Assembly: GCA_045806525.1 (NCBI GenBank)
Contig: JBJMJD010000087.1
Coordinates: forward strand, 1 to 64,000
From: JAICYJ01 sp045806525
GTDB lineage: Bacteria > Actinomycetota > Thermoleophilia > Gaiellales > JAICJC01
Reading direction: 5' to 3'
Length of the DNA stretch: 64,000 nucleotides
Below, piece after piece: positions 43,709 through 52,275 of this stretch (its first letter is position 1; each line of letters opens with the position of its first letter). Made by a program: the position numbers and the translations under genes. Below the pieces are notes generated by a model. That model did not search any database. It had not been told where the DNA came from and saw only the letters and a list, made by a program, of their open reading frames with translations.

Positions 43709-44956
43709 TCACGCCGGCGTGACCCGCACCGGCATGGTCTTGTAGGCGTTGGTGAAGTTCGAGTGCATGCGGCTGGCGGGCGCGGTCGGTTCGACCGCGG
43801 AGATGCGCGGCAACAGCTCCTCGAACATGATCCGGGTCTCCAGCTTGGCCAGATGCGCGCCCAGGCAGAAGTGGGGGCCGCCGCGGCCGAACGTGACGTG
43901 GTTGTTGGGCTTGCGGGTGATGTCGAACCGCAGCGGATCGGGGAACTGCTGCTCGTCGTAGTTGGCCGACACCAGCCACGTGACGACCTTGTCGCCCTCG
44001 CGGATGCGGACGTCGTGCAGCTCGGTGTCGGCCGTTGCCGTGCGCCGGAAGTGGATCACCGGCGAGCTGTAGCGCATGATCTCCTCGGTCGCGCTGCCCA
44101 TCAGGTCGGGCTGCTCCTGCAGCCGCCGCATCGCCTCCGGGTTGTCCATCAGCGCCTGCATGCCGTGGGCGATCGACTGGCGCGTGGTCTCGTTGCCGGC
44201 CACCACCAGCAGCAGGAACATCGTGTCGAACTCCTGCTCGGTCAGCCGGTTTCCGTCCTCGTCCTCCCACATCACCAGCTTCGAGACGAGGTCGTCGGTG
44301 GGATGCTCGCGGCGCTCGCGGGCGATCTGGTGCCCGTAGTTGTAGAGCTCCATCGCGTAGGGGCTGCGGAACGGGTAGAGCCGGTACTTTGCGCTCTCCG
44401 GGCTGGCCGGGTGCAGGCCGCCGAGGTCGGGATCGGTGTTGCCGATCATCTTGTCGCCCCAGGCGATCAGCCGCTCGTCGTCGGACAGCGGCACACCCAG
44501 AATCCGGCACAGCACCTGGATCGGCAGCTGCTTGGCGACCTCCTCGACGAAGTCGAACTCGCCTCGGGGCAGCGACTCGTCCAGGATCTGGCGGGTGAGA
44601 TCGCGCAGCAGCTGCTCATAGGCGGCCACCGCCCGCGGGGTGAAGCCCTTGTTCACGATCGCGCGCAGGCTCGAGTGCTTGGGCGGGTCGGTGTCCAGCA
44701 TCGACTTGCGGGCCTCGATCTGGTCGGGGTCGAGGTCCTCGAGCGCCGTCGCACCGGTCTCCGACGAGAAGGTGCGCCAGTCCTTCAGCACCGCCACCAC
44801 GTCGTCGTAGCGGGTGATGCACCAGAACCCCTTGCCGTACTCCCAGTCGTACCAGTGCACGGGCGCCTGGCGGCGCATCAGCGTGAACGTCTCGTGCGGG
44901 ATCCGCTCCGCAAAGGCGTCGTTGTCGAGGTAGACATCGGCCAGGGTGTGGGTCAT
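43709..44956 (-). CDS. Cytochrome P450 (CYP125/142-like pattern)
   Basis: 415 residues with all canonical P450 features: I-helix VVAGNETTRQSIAHGM, K-helix ATEEIMRYSSPVIHFRR, and haem loop TFGRGGPHFCLGAHLAKLE with Cys364. The HFRRTA and FGRGGPHFCLG forms resemble steroid- and terpene-oxidising CYP125/142-type enzymes in actinobacteria, but no sterol genes are present and the operon looks aromatic. Its ATG overlaps the aldehyde dehydrogenase gene stop by four bases. Electron partner unknown; the Rieske protein encoded downstream is a candidate. Confidence 0.92.
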   Translation of the reverse strand: MTHTLADVYLDNDAFAERIPHETFTLMRRQAPVHWYDWEYGKGFWCITRYDDVVAVLKDWRTFSSETGATALEDLDPDQIEARKSMLDTDPPKHSSLRAIVNKGFTPRAVAAYEQLLRDLTRQILDESLPRGEFDFVEEVAKQLPIQVLCRILGVPLSDDERLIAWGDKMIGNTDPDLGGLHPASPESAKYRLYPFRSPYAMELYNYGHQIARERREHPTDDLVSKLVMWEDEDGNRLTEQEFDTMFLLLVVAGNETTRQSIAHGMQALMDNPEAMRRLQEQPDLMGSATEEIMRYSSPVIHFRRTATADTELHDVRIREGDKVVTWLVSANYDEQQFPDPLRFDITRKPNNHVTFGRGGPHFCLGAHLAKLETRIMFEELLPRISAVEPTAPASRMHSNFTNAYKTMPVRVTPA

Positions 44957-46401
44957 GCCGTGCTCCCATCCAGGATCTGCAGCGTCTTCAGGTCGGAGTA
45001 GAAGTCGAGCGCGTAGTCGCCGCCCTCGCGGCCGATGCCGCTGATGCCTACCCCGCCGAAGGGCGCCGTCAGGTCGCGCACCAGGAAGGTGTTGACCCAG
45101 ACGGTGCCGGCGCGGACCGCCCGCCCCACCCGCTCGGCCCGCTCCCGCGTGCCGGTGTAGACGATCGCCGACAGGCCGTAGCGGGTGGAGTTGGCCAGCT
45201 CGACGGCCTCCCGCTCGTCGCGAAACGTCTGGAACGTCAGCACGGGGCCGAACACCTCCCGCTGCACCACCTCGGAGTCGTTGGACCGCGGCTCGATCAG
45301 CGTCGGCTCGTACCAGAGGCCGCCCATCTCCGGCTGCCTGCCGCCGCGCACAATCCTGTCGCCGTTTGCCCGCGCCCGCTCGACGAAGCCCTCGACGCGG
45401 GCCAGGTGGTCGGGATGGATCAGCGGCGAGACGGTGGTGCGGTCGTCACGCGGGTCGCCCAGCACCTGGGCGTCGACGCCGGCGTGGAACCGCTCCAGGA
45501 AGGCGTCGCGGACCGACTCCTCGACCAGCAGACGGGTGCCGGCCAGGCACACCTGCCCGGCGTCGTCGTACTGGCCGGCGGCCTTGGCGGCGGCCGCGTC
45601 CAGGTCGGAGTCGGCGAACACGATCAGCGGCCCCTTGCCGCCCAGCTCGGCCGTGAACGGGACGATGTTGGCTGCGGCGGCAAGGCCGATCGAGCGCCCG
45701 GTCTCGGGTGAGCCGGTGAAGCTGATGCGGCGCAGGCCGGTGCTCGAGACCAGCGCTGCGCCGGCCTCCTCACCGATGCCCTGGACGACGTTGAACACGC
45801 CGGGCGGGAATCCGGCCTCGGCCGTCAGGTCGGCCAGCAGCGAGCACGAAAGCGGCGCCCACTCCGGTGGCTTCAGGATCACCGTGCAGCCGGCGGCCAG
45901 ACCCGGCGCCGTTTTCCAGGTGGACAGCATGAACGGCGCGTTCCAGGGCGTGATAACGGCGGCCGCGCCGCTGGGCATCCGGATCACGCGGTTCTGGGTC
46001 GAGTTCGAGCTCCACACGCGCTCCTGGTAGGTGGCGGACAGGTCGGCATAGGCGCGGAAGTTGCGCGCGCCGCGGGCGATCACGCGCGCCTTCAGCGAGC
46101 GCTCCAGCATCGCCATGTCCAGGCACTCGACCGTGGCGATGCGGTCGATGTTCGCGTCGATCAGCTCGGCCAGGCGGTGCAGGTGGGCGGCGCGGCCCTC
46201 CGCCCCCAGCGCCGCCCAGTCCGGGAAGGCGGCGCGGGCCGCGTCCACGGCCTGATCGACGGCCTTCTGGTCGCCGCGGGCGACCTCGGCGATCACGCGC
46301 TGGTCGATCGGCGAGATCACCTCGAACGTGTCGTCACCGTCGACCCGCTGGCCGCCGATGAAGTGGCCCGACGGGACGGTGATGTTCGCGACCGTGCTCA
46401 C
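44953..46401 (-). CDS. Aldehyde dehydrogenase
   Basis: 482 residues, NAD(P)-dependent ALDH superfamily. ITPWNAPFMLSTWKTAPGLAAGCTVILKPPEWAP (only the conserved ends quoted in sequence databases), FTGSPETGRSIG, the general base in FTAELGGKGP and the nucleophilic Cys in AGQVCLAGTRLLV. It looks most like CMHM-semialdehyde (HpaE-like) and gamma-glutamyl-gamma-aminobutyraldehyde (PuuC-like) dehydrogenases, and both fit the operon: one after ring cleavage, the other after glutamylation and oxidation of an amine. ATG 46401 overlaps the SDR stop by four bases. Confidence 0.91.
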   Translation of the reverse strand: MSTVANITVPSGHFIGGQRVDGDDTFEVISPIDQRVIAEVARGDQKAVDQAVDAARAAFPDWAALGAEGRAAHLHRLAELIDANIDRIATVECLDMAMLERSLKARVIARGARNFRAYADLSATYQERVWSSNSTQNRVIRMPSGAAAVITPWNAPFMLSTWKTAPGLAAGCTVILKPPEWAPLSCSLLADLTAEAGFPPGVFNVVQGIGEEAGAALVSSTGLRRISFTGSPETGRSIGLAAAANIVPFTAELGGKGPLIVFADSDLDAAAAKAAGQYDDAGQVCLAGTRLLVEESVRDAFLERFHAGVDAQVLGDPRDDRTTVSPLIHPDHLARVEGFVERARANGDRIVRGGRQPEMGGLWYEPTLIEPRSNDSEVVQREVFGPVLTFQTFRDEREAVELANSTRYGLSAIVYTGTRERAERVGRAVRAGTVWVNTFLVRDLTAPFGGVGISGIGREGGDYALDFYSDLKTLQILDGSTA

Positions 46402-47174
46402 GTTCGGAACTCCATCAGGCCAAGGTCGAGCACGCTGACGCCGCCGTCGACAGGGATCACGGTGCCGTTGACGTAGGCGGCCGCCGGCGAGAGCAGCCAG
46501 GCCACCAGCCCGGCCACCTCGTCGGCCTCACCGGCGCGGGGGATGGGCATGTGGGCGTGCGCCAGCCGGTAGGCGCCCTCGCGGTCGGTGCCGCGGAGCC
46601 CGGCCAGCTCGTCCATCGCGCCGTCGGCCATGGGGGTGCGGATCCAGCCCGGGCAGACCGCGTTTGCGCGCACACCGCGCGGGCCAAAGTCGACGGCGAT
46701 CGACTGCACGAGCATGTTCAGGCCGGCTTTGGACGTGCAGTAGGCCGATGAGTCGGGCCCGGCTCGCAGGCCGGCCAGCGAGGAGACCGCGACCAGGGAG
46801 CCGCCGCGCCGCTCGAGGTGGGGGAGGGCCGCGCGTGCGGTCAGGAAGGCGCCGGTGAGGTTGCTGCGCAGCACCGCGTCCCAGCTCTCCGGCGTCTGGT
46901 CGACGACGCTGCCCGAGTGCGACACGCCCGCGCAGTAGACCAATGCGTCGAGGCCGCCCAGCTCCTCGACGGCCGTGCGGACGGCGGTCTCGGCGCCGGC
47001 AGGGTCGCCGCAGTCGCCCGCCACCGCGATGCCGCCGATCTCGGCCGCCACCTGCGCCAGCGGATCCAGCCGGCGCCCGGTCACGACCACCCCGTAGCCG
47101 TCGGCCGCGAGCCGCCGCGCGACGGCCGCACCGATGCCGGTGCCGCCACCGCTGACCAGCGCCGCCGCGCTCAT
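46398..47174 (-). CDS. Short-chain dehydrogenase/reductase
   Basis: 258 residues. Cofactor motif LVSGGGTGIGAAVARRLAA, DALVYCAG, active-site Ser/Tyr/Lys in VAVSSLAGLRAGPDSSAYCTSKAGL, and PGWIRTPM. Classical SDR; NAD or NADP preference and substrate are not clear (GRRLD after the first strand suggests NADP). Its ATG overlaps the acetoacetate-decarboxylase-like gene's stop by four bases and its stop overlaps the aldehyde dehydrogenase start by four bases. Confidence 0.91.
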   Translation of the reverse strand: MSAAALVSGGGTGIGAAVARRLAADGYGVVVTGRRLDPLAQVAAEIGGIAVAGDCGDPAGAETAVRTAVEELGGLDALVYCAGVSHSGSVVDQTPESWDAVLRSNLTGAFLTARAALPHLERRGGSLVAVSSLAGLRAGPDSSAYCTSKAGLNMLVQSIAVDFGPRGVRANAVCPGWIRTPMADGAMDELAGLRGTDREGAYRLAHAHMPIPRAGEADEVAGLVAWLLSPAAAYVNGTVIPVDGGVSVLDLGLMEFRT

Positions 47175-47959
47175 TCCGGAATCGTCTCGAGGTCGTCGAC
47201 GGTATAGGCGAACTGGAATCGGAAGCCCTTGCCGACCCTCAGCGGCGCCAGCGTGTCGTGCTCCTCGCCCGGCGCGGGGTACAGCGCCAGCGTGGCCGCT
47301 CCCTCGTGAATCTGGGAGGCCGAGCGGTTGCTGGAGCGGGCCCGCACCAGCTCGTCGACCGCCGGGTCGCCCCACCGGCCCGCCGCCAGGCGCGGGAAGT
47401 GGCGGTGGTTGACCAGGGGCGGGTCGTTGTGCGTGGGGCCGGCTTCGCTCAGCCGGTCGGGACTGACCGTGCCCTCGGCCAGCAGCCGGCCGTTGGCGGT
47501 GAGCGTGCCGGCGAAGATACGGCCCTCGGCCCGGCAGTCAAGGCCAAAGCTGCGCGTCATGTGCACCTCGCCAAGCTTCTTTGGGAACCCCTGGATCCAG
47601 CCCCGGATCAGGGCGAAGTCGCGGTCGACCCAGATGTAGGGACAGGTGGTGACGTGCTCGTCTCCCAGCATCGCGTTGGCGACGATGAAGAACTCCTTGT
47701 ACTGGCTGCGCACCGGGTCGAGCAGCTCCTCGCCCGAGTCGGAGCAGGACTGCCAGTCGACGAACAGGGCGGCGCAGCGGCCGGGGTCGTCGGCGAAGGC
47801 GGTCAGCCGCGCGGGCAGCACGGCGGCCACCGCGTCCGGGTCGGCCCAGAACTCGATCACCAGGAAGTCGCCGACGTAGTGCCATGGCGGCGATGGGATG
47901 ATGGACGCGCCGCCGTGCGGGGAGAGCGGCAGCGAGTATCCGCGCGGCCCGTCGCTCAT
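47171..47959 (-). CDS. Acetoacetate-decarboxylase-family protein
   Basis: 262 residues. The ADC-like beta cone is recognisable: HYVGDFLVIEFWADPDAVAAVLP, VDRDFALIRGWIQGFPKKLGEV and LTANGRLLAEGT. The Lys-Lys of GFPKKLGEV matches the Schiff-base Lys region of acetoacetate decarboxylase, so decarboxylation or aldol/hydration chemistry on a 2- or 3-oxo acid is possible. In ring-cleavage pathways a decarboxylase or hydratase follows the dehydrogenase, and this protein could fill that step. ATG 47959 overlaps the small gene before it by four bases; an in-frame reading to 48178 is a shadow. Confidence 0.82.
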   Translation of the reverse strand: MSDGPRGYSLPLSPHGGASIIPSPPWHYVGDFLVIEFWADPDAVAAVLPARLTAFADDPGRCAALFVDWQSCSDSGEELLDPVRSQYKEFFIVANAMLGDEHVTTCPYIWVDRDFALIRGWIQGFPKKLGEVHMTRSFGLDCRAEGRIFAGTLTANGRLLAEGTVSPDRLSEAGPTHNDPPLVNHRHFPRLAAGRWGDPAVDELVRARSSNRSASQIHEGAATLALYPAPGEEHDTLAPLRVGKGFRFQFAYTVDDLETIPE

Positions 47960-48240
47960 GGCCGCTCCAGGGAGCCGACCACCTCGTACATGACCGCGTC
48001 GTCGGCCGGCGACACCTCGATGCCGAGCCGCTCGCGCGCCTCCTCGATCTTCGCCATCGCGGCGTCCGCGGCATCGGCGTCCTGGAACACGGTCACCGAC
48101 ACCGCCGAGCCGTCCTCGGCCAGGCAGTGGTAGAGAGCGGTCACACCCTCCACGCCGCGCAACGCCTCGATCACCCACTCGGAGCGGTCGAGACCGAGGT
48201 CACCGCGTCCCGCCTCGAAGCGGGCGACGCGGACGATCAC
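47956..48240 (-). CDS. Small protein of ABM/dimeric alpha-beta barrel type
   Basis: 94 residues: IVRVARFEAGRG, then GLDRSEWVIEALRGVEGVTALYHCLAEDGSAVSVTVFQDADAADAAMAKIEEARERLG is the helix-strand order of a dimeric alpha-beta barrel, as in antibiotic-biosynthesis monooxygenases and related small proteins. No catalytic residue can be named. Start GTG 48240 overlaps the HpaB-like gene's stop (GTGA) and its own stop overlaps the next ATG by four bases. In this operon it may help an oxygenase or act on a quinone. Confidence 0.72.
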   Translation of the reverse strand: MIVRVARFEAGRGDLGLDRSEWVIEALRGVEGVTALYHCLAEDGSAVSVTVFQDADAADAAMAKIEEARERLGIEVSPADDAVMYEVVGSLERP

Positions 48241-49706
48241 GAGGGCTCCTCCAGGAACTGCTCGACCAGCGACTCCGGGAACGACTTGTCGGCGATCTTG
48301 TAGGCCAGCGCCGTCATGCGGTAGGAGTCGGACAGGTAGAACCGCTCGTAGAGCTCGCCGCGACCGCCCAGGTCGCTGCCGATGTAGTCCCAGGCCAGGC
48401 GGAACAGGCGGATGCGGCGCTCGGCGTCGGCACCGGCTGCCTGGTAGTACTTCGCGATCTCGTCGGCCAGCGGGCCGTCCATGTCGGCCCGCGAGGGCGT
48501 GGCCATGAAGCCACCGCCGCCGATCAGCTGCAGCAGCTCGTTCACATAGGGCAGCCATTTCGGCATCTCGCCGCGCAGCGCCAGGAACGGGCGGTCGTCC
48601 GGATACCAGACGCCGCCCTCGTCCAGGGCCGAGCCGGCCTCCGCCGAGATCAGGCCGGAGCGGGTCAGCTCGGCCATGTTCCAGACCTGGCCGAGCTTCT
48701 CCTGGATGTGGTCGAAGCGCACCACGCCGGTGGTGTTGGCAAGCATGTGGCCGAGCCCGAGCGCGAACGACAGCTTCACGTAGGCACGCGTGAAGGCCTG
48801 GTGCATGATGTGTCCGCGCCAGCCGGTGTCGGTGATCACCTCCGAGTAGGCCTCGGTGTCACCGCACAGGAACAGCCTGTCCTTCGGCACCTCGACGTTG
48901 TCGAAGATGACGACGGCGTCCATCTCGTCGAAGCGCGACGACAGCGGGTAGTCAAACGCCGAACGCTGCTTCGAGTAGCTGTCGCGGCAGATGAAGCGCA
49001 GGCCGGGCGTGCCCATCGGCAGCGCGAAGGCCAGCGCGTAGTCGCCGTCCTGGGGGCGGATGTCGGAGCCGGGGTAGATGGTCAGCTCGTCGGCGTAGGG
49101 GGCCAGCGTGGCCAGCATGCGCGCCCCGCGCACGGTGATGTGGTTCTCGGTCTCACCCACCTTGTGCAGGGCGACCTCGCCCGCCGCCTGCTCGGCCTCC
49201 GGCTTGCTGCGGTCGACCTGCGGGTTCATGATCGAGTGGGTGGTGGAGAGGTCGCGGTCGCGCATAAGCTTCTGGTAGGCGACCAGATTGGCGGCCCCCT
49301 GCTCGTTGCCGCGGCGCGCCCAGACGTCGGCGCGGCCGGCGAAGCAGGCGAAGGTGACGTTCAGGTAGTCGGGGGTGCGGCCCATCATGCCGGCGGTGAG
49401 GGCGGCGGTCAGCTCGATGGCGCGGCGGCGGCGCTCGAGGTCTTCGCGGCTGCGCGGGATCAGGTGGGTGACGTTGACCAGGCGCCCGTCGTCGGGCGAG
49501 GCCGCCAGCATCTCGTCGGCGTGCTGGTGTTGCAGGTCGTAGACGCGGGCCATGGTGCGCGCCGCCTCGGCCAGCTGCGGGTGCTCGAGCGGGTGGGTGA
49601 TCTTCTCGCCGTTCAGCCAGATCTCGCGGGCGTCGCCGCGCAGGCCGTCCAGGAACTGCTGGCCGGTGCGGGCGGCTGTCGGCGTCTGCTGCTGCGCGGT
49701 TGCCAT
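48237..49706 (-). CDS. hpaB: HpaB-like flavin-dependent 4-hydroxyphenylacetate 3-monooxygenase, oxygenase component
   Basis: 489 residues of the acyl-CoA-dehydrogenase-like HpaB fold: GQQFLDGLRGDAREIWLNGEKI at the start, TPDYLNVTFACFAG, LSTTHSIMNPQVDRSKP, ENHITVRGARMLATLAPYADE, DNVEVPKDRLFLCGD and ARLFRLAWDY-like helix near the end (RIRLFRLAWDYIGSDLGGRGELYERFY). Members hydroxylate a phenol to a catechol using reduced FAD from an HpaC-type reductase, which is absent here. The downstream extradiol dioxygenase would then cut the catechol. ATG 49706 shares one base with the dioxygenase stop. Confidence 0.91.
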   Translation of the reverse strand: MATAQQQTPTAARTGQQFLDGLRGDAREIWLNGEKITHPLEHPQLAEAARTMARVYDLQHQHADEMLAASPDDGRLVNVTHLIPRSREDLERRRRAIELTAALTAGMMGRTPDYLNVTFACFAGRADVWARRGNEQGAANLVAYQKLMRDRDLSTTHSIMNPQVDRSKPEAEQAAGEVALHKVGETENHITVRGARMLATLAPYADELTIYPGSDIRPQDGDYALAFALPMGTPGLRFICRDSYSKQRSAFDYPLSSRFDEMDAVVIFDNVEVPKDRLFLCGDTEAYSEVITDTGWRGHIMHQAFTRAYVKLSFALGLGHMLANTTGVVRFDHIQEKLGQVWNMAELTRSGLISAEAGSALDEGGVWYPDDRPFLALRGEMPKWLPYVNELLQLIGGGGFMATPSRADMDGPLADEIAKYYQAAGADAERRIRLFRLAWDYIGSDLGGRGELYERFYLSDSYRMTALAYKIADKSFPESLVEQFLEEPS

Positions 49707-50635
49707 CAGGCCTCCTGGTGTGTCAGCGGGGGAAGCTGCTCTCCCTTCGCGAGCAGGCCGTCGCGCTCGTAGCGGACGGCCTCCTCGTCGAATCGGAAGT
49801 ATGACCGTGGCGGCAGGATGCCCCAGACGTTGCTCGAGTGGGGGGTGTCGTCCCAGTCACGCGGCTCGTGATCGGGCTCGAGTTGCTCCATGTCGCAGTA
49901 GCACTCCACGATCAGCTGCTCGTCGGGGACGCGAACGTACCCGCACAGGTTCTGGGCCAGCGCGTGGCGCAGGGGGCCCCAGACCAGCCAGCGGCCGTGC
50001 TGGCCGAGGTGGTCGAACACCACCCGCAGCTCGCCCCAGTCGACGTACTCGAACGCGAAATGGTGGAAGTGGGCTACGTCGTGCTGCACGAGCGCCATAG
50101 AGTGGTGGTCGGAGTTGATCGAGAGCCAGTTGCCGGCGCCCAGCAGGCGGTCGGATATGCGCATGCCCAGCACGTCGGTGTAGAAGGAGGTGGCGCGGTC
50201 GAGGTCGGTGGTGAGCACGTTCACGTGGCCGAGCTTGCGCGGGTGCAGCCCCGGCAGCGTCTCGGTCGACCGTGCCACCGGCGGCCGGCGGTCGTCCTCC
50301 TCGCGGAACGGCATCAGCTCGATGCCATAGCCGTCGGGGTCTGCGAAGTGGAGGCCCCCGTCGTGGTGCTCGTAGTCGACGCCGTGGTGCTCGAGCTGGG
50401 CGGCCGCGTGCGCCAGCGTGCAGCTGCGGCGAAGCTCCCAGCCGGTGTGGTCGTGGCCGGGAGGTTCGGCGCCGACCAGCTGGAGCGAGTAGGGCTCGTA
50501 GGCGCAGCGCAGGAAGGCGTGGTGGCCGACCCGCTCCACCTCGGTCAGGCCGAACTGGATCGCCCAGCGGTGCTCGGCCTCGTCCAGGTTGGCGACCCGC
50601 AGCGCCACGTGATCGATGCGGCGGATCTCGATCAT
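49706..50635 (-). CDS. Extradiol catechol (homoprotocatechuate-like) 2,3-dioxygenase
   Basis: 309 residues with two VOC modules; the second holds the metal: His137 in KLGHVNVLTTDLDRATSFY, His191/192 in AHFHHFAFEYVD and Glu244 in LIVECYCDME. This is the Fe(II) or Mn(II) site of type I extradiol dioxygenases. The VECYCDM signature and RGSYFRF-like ending (PPRSYFRFDEEA) are typical of the HPCD/catechol group. It opens a catechol ring next to the two hydroxyls. It lies between the FAH gene (four-base overlap) and the HpaB-like gene (one base). Confidence 0.9.
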   Translation of the reverse strand: MIEIRRIDHVALRVANLDEAEHRWAIQFGLTEVERVGHHAFLRCAYEPYSLQLVGAEPPGHDHTGWELRRSCTLAHAAAQLEHHGVDYEHHDGGLHFADPDGYGIELMPFREEDDRRPPVARSTETLPGLHPRKLGHVNVLTTDLDRATSFYTDVLGMRISDRLLGAGNWLSINSDHHSMALVQHDVAHFHHFAFEYVDWGELRVVFDHLGQHGRWLVWGPLRHALAQNLCGYVRVPDEQLIVECYCDMEQLEPDHEPRDWDDTPHSSNVWGILPPRSYFRFDEEAVRYERDGLLAKGEQLPPLTHQEA

Positions 50636-51495
50636 GATCGCGTCACTCCCTCCTGTGCCGCTCGCTCCGCCTCGTCCTCGGGCATGGCCAGCGCGACGTG
50701 CAGCGTGTTGGCCGAGACCTGCAGCTGGTCGCCCGGCCCGGACAGGTCGACGTCCCAGTCCACCACCGTGTTCGAGAGCCGGCCGAGGCCCGTCACCTCG
50801 ACCTCGACCACGTCGCCCGGCTCCATCGGCCGCGAGTGGGCGGGGGTGCCCGAGAGCAGGACGTCGCCGGGCATCAGGGTGATCACACGGCAGAGGTCGG
50901 CCAGCAGGTAGGAGACGGGCCAGATCAGGTCGGCCGCTGAGCCCTGCTGTGCTACCTCGCCGTTCAGATAGGTGCGGATCTCGAAGTCGGTGGGGTCGAA
51001 CTGGTCGGCGGGCACCAGCTCGGGGCCGATCGGGCAGAACCCGTCCTGGCCCTTGACCCGCAGCATCGAGCCGCGGTCGGCGTGGCGGAAGTCGTGCAGG
51101 CCGACGTCGTTCGCGCAGGCATAGCCGGCGACGTGGTCGAGCGCGTCCGCCTCGGGCACGCCCTGCATGGCGCGTCCGATCACGACGGCCAGCTCGCCCT
51201 CGTAGTTGAGGAAGCGGGCGCCCCGCGGGCGGCGCAGCTCGCCGCGGTGGCCGTTCAGGGTGGTGGGCGGCTTCATGAAGTAGGAGGGCTCTGGCGGCGT
51301 GCGAGCGGCGTACTCCTCGACGCGGCTACGGTAGGTGAGGTGGGTGGCGATGATCTTGGTCGGCTCGACCGGCGCCAGGAAGTGCGCGGTCGCCTCGTCC
51401 AGGCGGTCGCCGGAGGCGAGGACGACGCTGCCGCCGTCCAGCCGGCCCCAGCTGGGAGACCCCTCGACCAGCACCCGAACCCGTCGCTCAGACAC
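50632..51495 (-). CDS. Fumarylacetoacetate-hydrolase-family protein (HpcE-like), first gene of the operon
   Basis: 287 residues. FAH fold with the metal-site region FLNYEGELAVVIGRAM, the ANDVGLHDFRHADR loop, GQDGFCPIGPELVP and GDVLLSGTPA. Members hydrolyse, decarboxylate or isomerise ring-cleavage products, as HpaG/HpcE does in homoprotocatechuate breakdown. Start choice: GTG 51495 lies eight bases after the TATTGT -10 box; a TTG at 51507 would sit inside that box. Stop overlaps the dioxygenase start by four bases. Expression is probably controlled by the palindrome at 51497-51509. Confidence 0.9.
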   Translation of the reverse strand: MSERRVRVLVEGSPSWGRLDGGSVVLASGDRLDEATAHFLAPVEPTKIIATHLTYRSRVEEYAARTPPEPSYFMKPPTTLNGHRGELRRPRGARFLNYEGELAVVIGRAMQGVPEADALDHVAGYACANDVGLHDFRHADRGSMLRVKGQDGFCPIGPELVPADQFDPTDFEIRTYLNGEVAQQGSAADLIWPVSYLLADLCRVITLMPGDVLLSGTPAHSRPMEPGDVVEVEVTGLGRLSNTVVDWDVDLSGPGDQLQVSANTLHVALAMPEDEAERAAQEGVTRS

Positions 51496-51496
51496 G

Positions 51497-51509
51497 ATTG
51501 GATACAATA
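51497..51509 (-). promoter_or_regulatory. Putative GntR/FCD operator O3 at the twelve-gene operon
   Basis: Minus strand TATTGTATCCAAT, a near-palindrome ATTGTATMCAAT overlapping the -10 box. It matches two sites at the GntR regulator and permease genes (55930-55942, 56004-56016) around the core TGTATSCAA. Confidence 0.5.
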
Positions 51510-51532
51510 TGCGCTTTGCTGCTGGACGGCAA
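51504..51532 (-). promoter_or_regulatory. Promoter of the twelve-gene catabolic operon
   Basis: TTGCCG (51532-51527), exactly 17 bases, TATTGT (51509-51504), then eight bases to GTG 51495. The message is nearly leaderless. Confidence 0.5.
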
Positions 51533-51574
51533 GCCCGGCTCCCCGGTCTGGTGGACGCGGCTACCTGACCGAGT

Positions 51575-52180
51575 CTATCCCTGCGTCGGGGCGAGCTCGT
51601 CGCGCCAGTGGCGCAGGGCGGCGACGCCGGTTTCGACCTGGTCGCGGGTGAGGTCGTGGCGGGTGACGTTGGGAATGCGCTGCAGCGGGCCGGTCAGCGG
51701 GTCCTCGCCCGCGGCGGCGTTCAGCAGCATGCGCAGCGGCAGGTTGTGGCTGACCACCAGCACCACCGGCCCTGGCAGCCTCAGCACGCGGCGCCACCCC
51801 GCCAGGAAACGGGTGGTGGCGTCGAGTGCGCTCTCGCCTCCGGGGGGTGCCGCGGTCAGTGGGTTGTCGCGAAGCCAGGTCGTGTAGGCGGATACGGGGC
51901 CGTCCTCGAACGGGCCGACGACGATCTCGGCGAGCTGGTCGACGACGTGGGTCGAAACGTGGCGGTCAGCCACGAGCGCCGCCGCGGTCAGGCGTGTTCG
52001 CAGGGACGGCGCGACGACGAGCGCGTCGATCTGCTCCGACGCGAGTTCGCGGCCAAGGCCGCGGGCGGCGCGCTCACCGGGGGCGGTCAGGCCCACCTCG
52101 ACGGTCGAGTCGGGGTTCATACGGCCCTGAGCGCTGTACGGCGTCTCGGCGTGGCGGACGAGGATGAAGCTGTTGACCAT
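51575..52180 (-). CDS. Histidine-phosphatase-superfamily protein
   Basis: 201 residues. Catalytic motif ILVRHAETPYSAQGRMN (the usual RHGET with Ala for Gly), then PGERAARGLGRELA, APSLRTRLTAAALV, the acid in GGESALDATTRFLAG, and the second His in VVLVVSHNLPLRMLL. Phosphatase or phosphoglycerate-mutase-like; substrate unknown. ATG 52180 gives the normal N-terminus; ATG 52198 adds six residues. It is upstream of the catabolic operon on the same strand, with an 80 bp gap holding the operon's promoter, so it is probably a separate unit. Divergent from the carboxymuconolactone-decarboxylase-like gene. Confidence 0.88.
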   Translation of the reverse strand: MVNSFILVRHAETPYSAQGRMNPDSTVEVGLTAPGERAARGLGRELASEQIDALVVAPSLRTRLTAAALVADRHVSTHVVDQLAEIVVGPFEDGPVSAYTTWLRDNPLTAAPPGGESALDATTRFLAGWRRVLRLPGPVVLVVSHNLPLRMLLNAAAGEDPLTGPLQRIPNVTRHDLTRDQVETGVAALRHWRDELAPTQG

Positions 52181-52242
52181 GCACTCATCGTGTCGCATGG
52201 GTCGGCTGTCCGTCCAGCGGGGCGTGGCCGGCGCGTGCTGGA

Positions 52243-52248
52243 TATGGT
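52243..52248 (+). promoter_or_regulatory. -10 box TATGGT of the carboxymuconolactone-decarboxylase-like gene
   Basis: TATGGT, six bases, then GTG 52255 in frame with ATG 52276. The message could be leaderless from 52255, or carry a 21-base leader with AGGAGG for ATG 52276. Confidence 0.4.
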
Positions 52249-52275
52249 TGGGCGGTGACCGAGCAGGAGGACGAA

